Source of the DNA: Elusimicrobia bacterium RIFOXYB2_FULL_48_7
GTDB taxonomy: Bacteria; Elusimicrobiota; Endomicrobiia; CG1-02-37-114; XYA2-FULL-39-19
Length of the DNA: 7,089 nt
Direction of reading: 5' to 3'
Assembly (NCBI GenBank): GCA_001800495.1
Contig: MGVM01000113.1
Location: forward strand, 1 to 7,089
The notes under the pieces are model-generated. The model was not told the DNA's origin, made no database searches, and saw only the letters and a program-made list of their open reading frames with translations. Each line of letters opens with the position of its first letter. Positions within the stretch are counted from its first letter, which is position 1. Positions 5,159 through 7,089 of the stretch are shown one piece after another. A program made the position numbers and the translations under genes.

Positions 5159-7089
5159 ATGAATAAACTTTACAGGTATATAATTTTTTTCCTGCTTATT
5201 TTCCCCCCGATCATATTTTTTACAGACCTGACACGCAACCCGTATTACTTCCAGATATTCCTGCTGAACGTAACGGTACTGGTTCTTTGGGGCCTGTACC
5301 TGGCCGCTGCTATTAAGGAAGGCAGGATCAAATGGTCGTGGAGCCCCATCGAGATGCCTCTGCTTGTCTTTACCGGTTTTGCGTTACTTACCTGGGTCAT
5401 CGCCTATGTGAAACCACAGCATTACCTGGTGAAGGAGATAATCGAGGACGGGAAACACCTTCCCGATTTCGGGATAAATTACCTTTACGCCAGCATTTTT
5501 TCGGAAGGTTTCAAGAAGTTTATTTTCACCCTGGCCAACCTCCTGATGGTTTACTGGATCCCCGCGGTTCTCATTCCCGTGATATGCGAGAAAAAAGACC
5601 GGCAGAAATACTTTGAAACGATCCTCAATGTCTTTTTCTTCGTGGGTTTTATTGTTTCTTTTTACGCAGTCCTTCAGTACCTGGGCATAGAGCCGGTATG
5701 GCCCAAGGCGCTGAATCCGTTTGGCGGAAGGCCGGTGTCAACGTTCGGCAACCCGAATTTTATGTCGTCCTATCTCCTGGTGCTTTTCCCTCTTCTCCTG
5801 ATGACCTATATTTCGCAGATATCTTCCGCGAAAAAAATAATATTCCTGGGCCTGATCGAACTGTGTTTTTGTTCAATCGTGGCCACCATGACCAGGTCCA
5901 CCTGGGTCGGTATGTTCACGGCAATGATTGTCACTTCCGTGTTTCTATACAAGAATTATAAAAGAGAAAAGGGCAAGTCGATTTATATACGCGAAAGAAA
6001 ATGGATCATCGCGGCAGCCGCGGTCATCATGCTCACCTTCCTGGCGTGGCCGAAGAGCTCGGGCGGGTCAACTCCCATCTCAAGGATCACAGAAATCCAA
6101 AACGTGTCAAAGATGTCCTATGGGCCGATGCACCAGAGGATAATGATCTGGTCCTGCGCCTGGGGCATGATAAAGGACAGCCCTGTGATAGGCAAGGGCT
6201 GGGGTTTGTTTGAATTATTCTATCCCTTCTACCAGGGAAAAAGCCTGTTTAACGACCTGTACCGCGTTTTCAGGACCCACGCCAACAACGCGCACAATGA
6301 AATACTGGAATACTGGTCCCAGACGGGCACCCTCGGCGTGGCGTTTTACTTATGGTTCCTGGTATCGTTTTTCGCTTACGGCATCAACCTCTACAGGAAC
6401 ACATACCTTGAAAGCAAAAAGCTTCTGATAATAGCCATTTTAAGCGGCACGGCGGGCATGTTCCTGGATAATATCTTCGGTAACGTTTCAACGCAGTTCT
6501 GTGTCCCCGCGTTTTTATACTGGTGGAACATGGGAACGCTGACAGGTTTCGATGATACAAGGAAAATCACCGAATTCAGGGTCAGCAGTTTCATGAAGGG
6601 TGTGTTCGCGGTTTTGATCGTTCTTTTTATTTTCCTGATCTATACCTGGTATAATTTTTTCATGGGTGAAATAAACTACTTTTCCGGTTTTAAGATGTCA
6701 AAAAGGGGCGACGTGACGCAGTCGGTCCCCTACCTGGAACAGGCCCACCATTACTGGAAGGAAGTGAACAGCGAATACGAACTGGCGAATTCCTATGCCC
6801 GCATGGGCATGAGGGACAAGGCCATATGGGCTTATTATAACGCGCTGTCAGCGAATTGCGGCTATGACGAAATCCACTTCAATCTGGCGACCGTTTACGC
6901 GCAGAGAGGCGAGATGGACAAAGCGCTGAACAATTACACCCAGTCCCTTTATATCAACCCGATCTCGCAGGAAGCGTATTTCGCGCTCGGGAATATTTTC
7001 CTGTCTAACGTGGACAAGGACCCGGACAGGGCGATCGCACTGCTTGAAAGAGCGGTTTTCTTTTTCCCCGATAACATGGATTTCTGGAA
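5159..7089 (+). CDS. Second O-antigen ligase-like (Wzy_C) membrane protein with TPR repeats (3' end outside window)
   Basis: An open frame of 643 codons runs from an ATG at 5159 to the window edge. The layout matches its upstream neighbour: about 12 hydrophobic segments (residues 7-500), STFGNPNF (194-201), TMTRSTWVGMF (243-253), Arg327-x3-Trp331 leading into SPVIGKGWGLF, and a His-rich loop HANNAHNEILEYWSQTGTLG (374-393). TPR-like repeats follow the last membrane segment (about 536-568, 570-602, 603-640) and probably continue past the edge. The 15-base gap and same strand suggest one operon with the upstream paralogue. No Shine-Dalgarno precedes the ATG, and no earlier in-frame start was found. 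Expected role: inner-membrane glycan ligase or polymerase, substrate unknown. It differs from its neighbour in having an extra hydrophilic loop near residues 86-115 and a different histidine motif. Open frames in the other plus-strand phases between 5332 and 6428 are shadows. Confidence 0.9.
   Translation, partial: MNKLYRYIIFFLLIFPPIIFFTDLTRNPYYFQIFLLNVTVLVLWGLYLAAAIKEGRIKWSWSPIEMPLLVFTGFALLTWVIAYVKPQHYLVKEIIEDGKHLPDFGINYLYASIFSEGFKKFIFTLANLLMVYWIPAVLIPVICEKKDRQKYFETILNVFFFVGFIVSFYAVLQYLGIEPVWPKALNPFGGRPVSTFGNPNFMSSYLLVLFPLLLMTYISQISSAKKIIFLGLIELCFCSIVATMTRSTWVGMFTAMIVTSVFLYKNYKREKGKSIYIRERKWIIAAAAVIMLTFLAWPKSSGGSTPISRITEIQNVSKMSYGPMHQRIMIWSCAWGMIKDSPVIGKGWGLFELFYPFYQGKSLFNDLYRVFRTHANNAHNEILEYWSQTGTLGVAFYLWFLVSFFAYGINLYRNTYLESKKLLIIAILSGTAGMFLDNIFGNVSTQFCVPAFLYWWNMGTLTGFDDTRKITEFRVSSFMKGVFAVLIVLFIFLIYTWYNFFMGEINYFSGFKMSKRGDVTQSVPYLEQAHHYWKEVNSEYELANSYARMGMRDKAIWAYYNALSANCGYDEIHFNLATVYAQRGEMDKALNNYTQSLYINPISQEAYFALGNIFLSNVDKDPDRAIALLERAVFFFPDNMDFW

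Noticed and set aside
5332..6428. Several plus-strand open frames of 70-94 codons in the other phases
   Set aside because: They overlap the continuous 643-codon ligase frame from 5159, which carries the Wzy_C motifs and TPRs; the short products have low-complexity, shadow-like composition.
1..7089. CRISPR array, insertion sequence, phage or defence system
   Set aside because: No regularly spaced repeats, transposase, integrase, phage structural or nuclease-like genes could be seen on either strand.

Overview
This window looks like chromosomal DNA of a diderm (two-membrane) bacterium. The evidence is an exported protein with the look of an outer-membrane beta-barrel and two large integral-membrane proteins of the O-antigen ligase (Wzy_C) type that end in TPR repeats. 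Coding regions have moderate GC with frequent AGG (Arg) and ATA (Ile) codons, the gaps are very AT-rich, and neither tRNA gene encodes its CCA end. The mix of YtxH-type small proteins, membrane ligase-TPR fusions and a barrel without close familiar relatives would suit an uncultivated candidate phylum (Omnitrophota- or Elusimicrobiota-like). That placement is a guess from style, not a demonstrated assignment.

Layout. Positions 1-1430 (minus strand) hold the first 476 codons of a secreted protein: signal peptide, an Ig/CARDB-like domain, then a long beta-barrel-like region that runs off the left edge. A very compact divergent promoter region (about 1439-1502) separates it from a plus-strand operon: a stand-alone receiver-domain response regulator (1515-1901), an intercistronic hairpin, a small one-helix membrane protein (1959-2186) and a YtxH-family membrane protein (2201-2434). 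That operon ends at a perfect all-A/T hairpin with a T tract that overlaps the ytxH stop codon. Next come tRNA-Phe(GAA) and tRNA-Thr(CGT), then two tandem paralogous O-antigen-ligase-like/TPR fusion proteins: one complete (2693-5143) and one cut by the right edge (5159-7089).

How the genes may fit together. The ligase-like pair probably works in the inner membrane on polymerising or transferring lipid-linked glycans to surface lipid or protein. The barrel protein is an outer-surface component. The receiver/YtxH operon looks like a small signalling or envelope-stress unit. No gene directly links these three blocks except the shared divergent promoter region.

The most interesting non-coding signal is that promoters can be drawn so that transcripts of both divergent genes, and perhaps of the first ligase, begin at or within a few bases of the ATG. 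Those genes also lack a Shine-Dalgarno sequence, while the two small membrane-protein genes have strong ones. No mobile element, CRISPR array or phage gene was seen, and there is no stretch over 300 bases without a gene.
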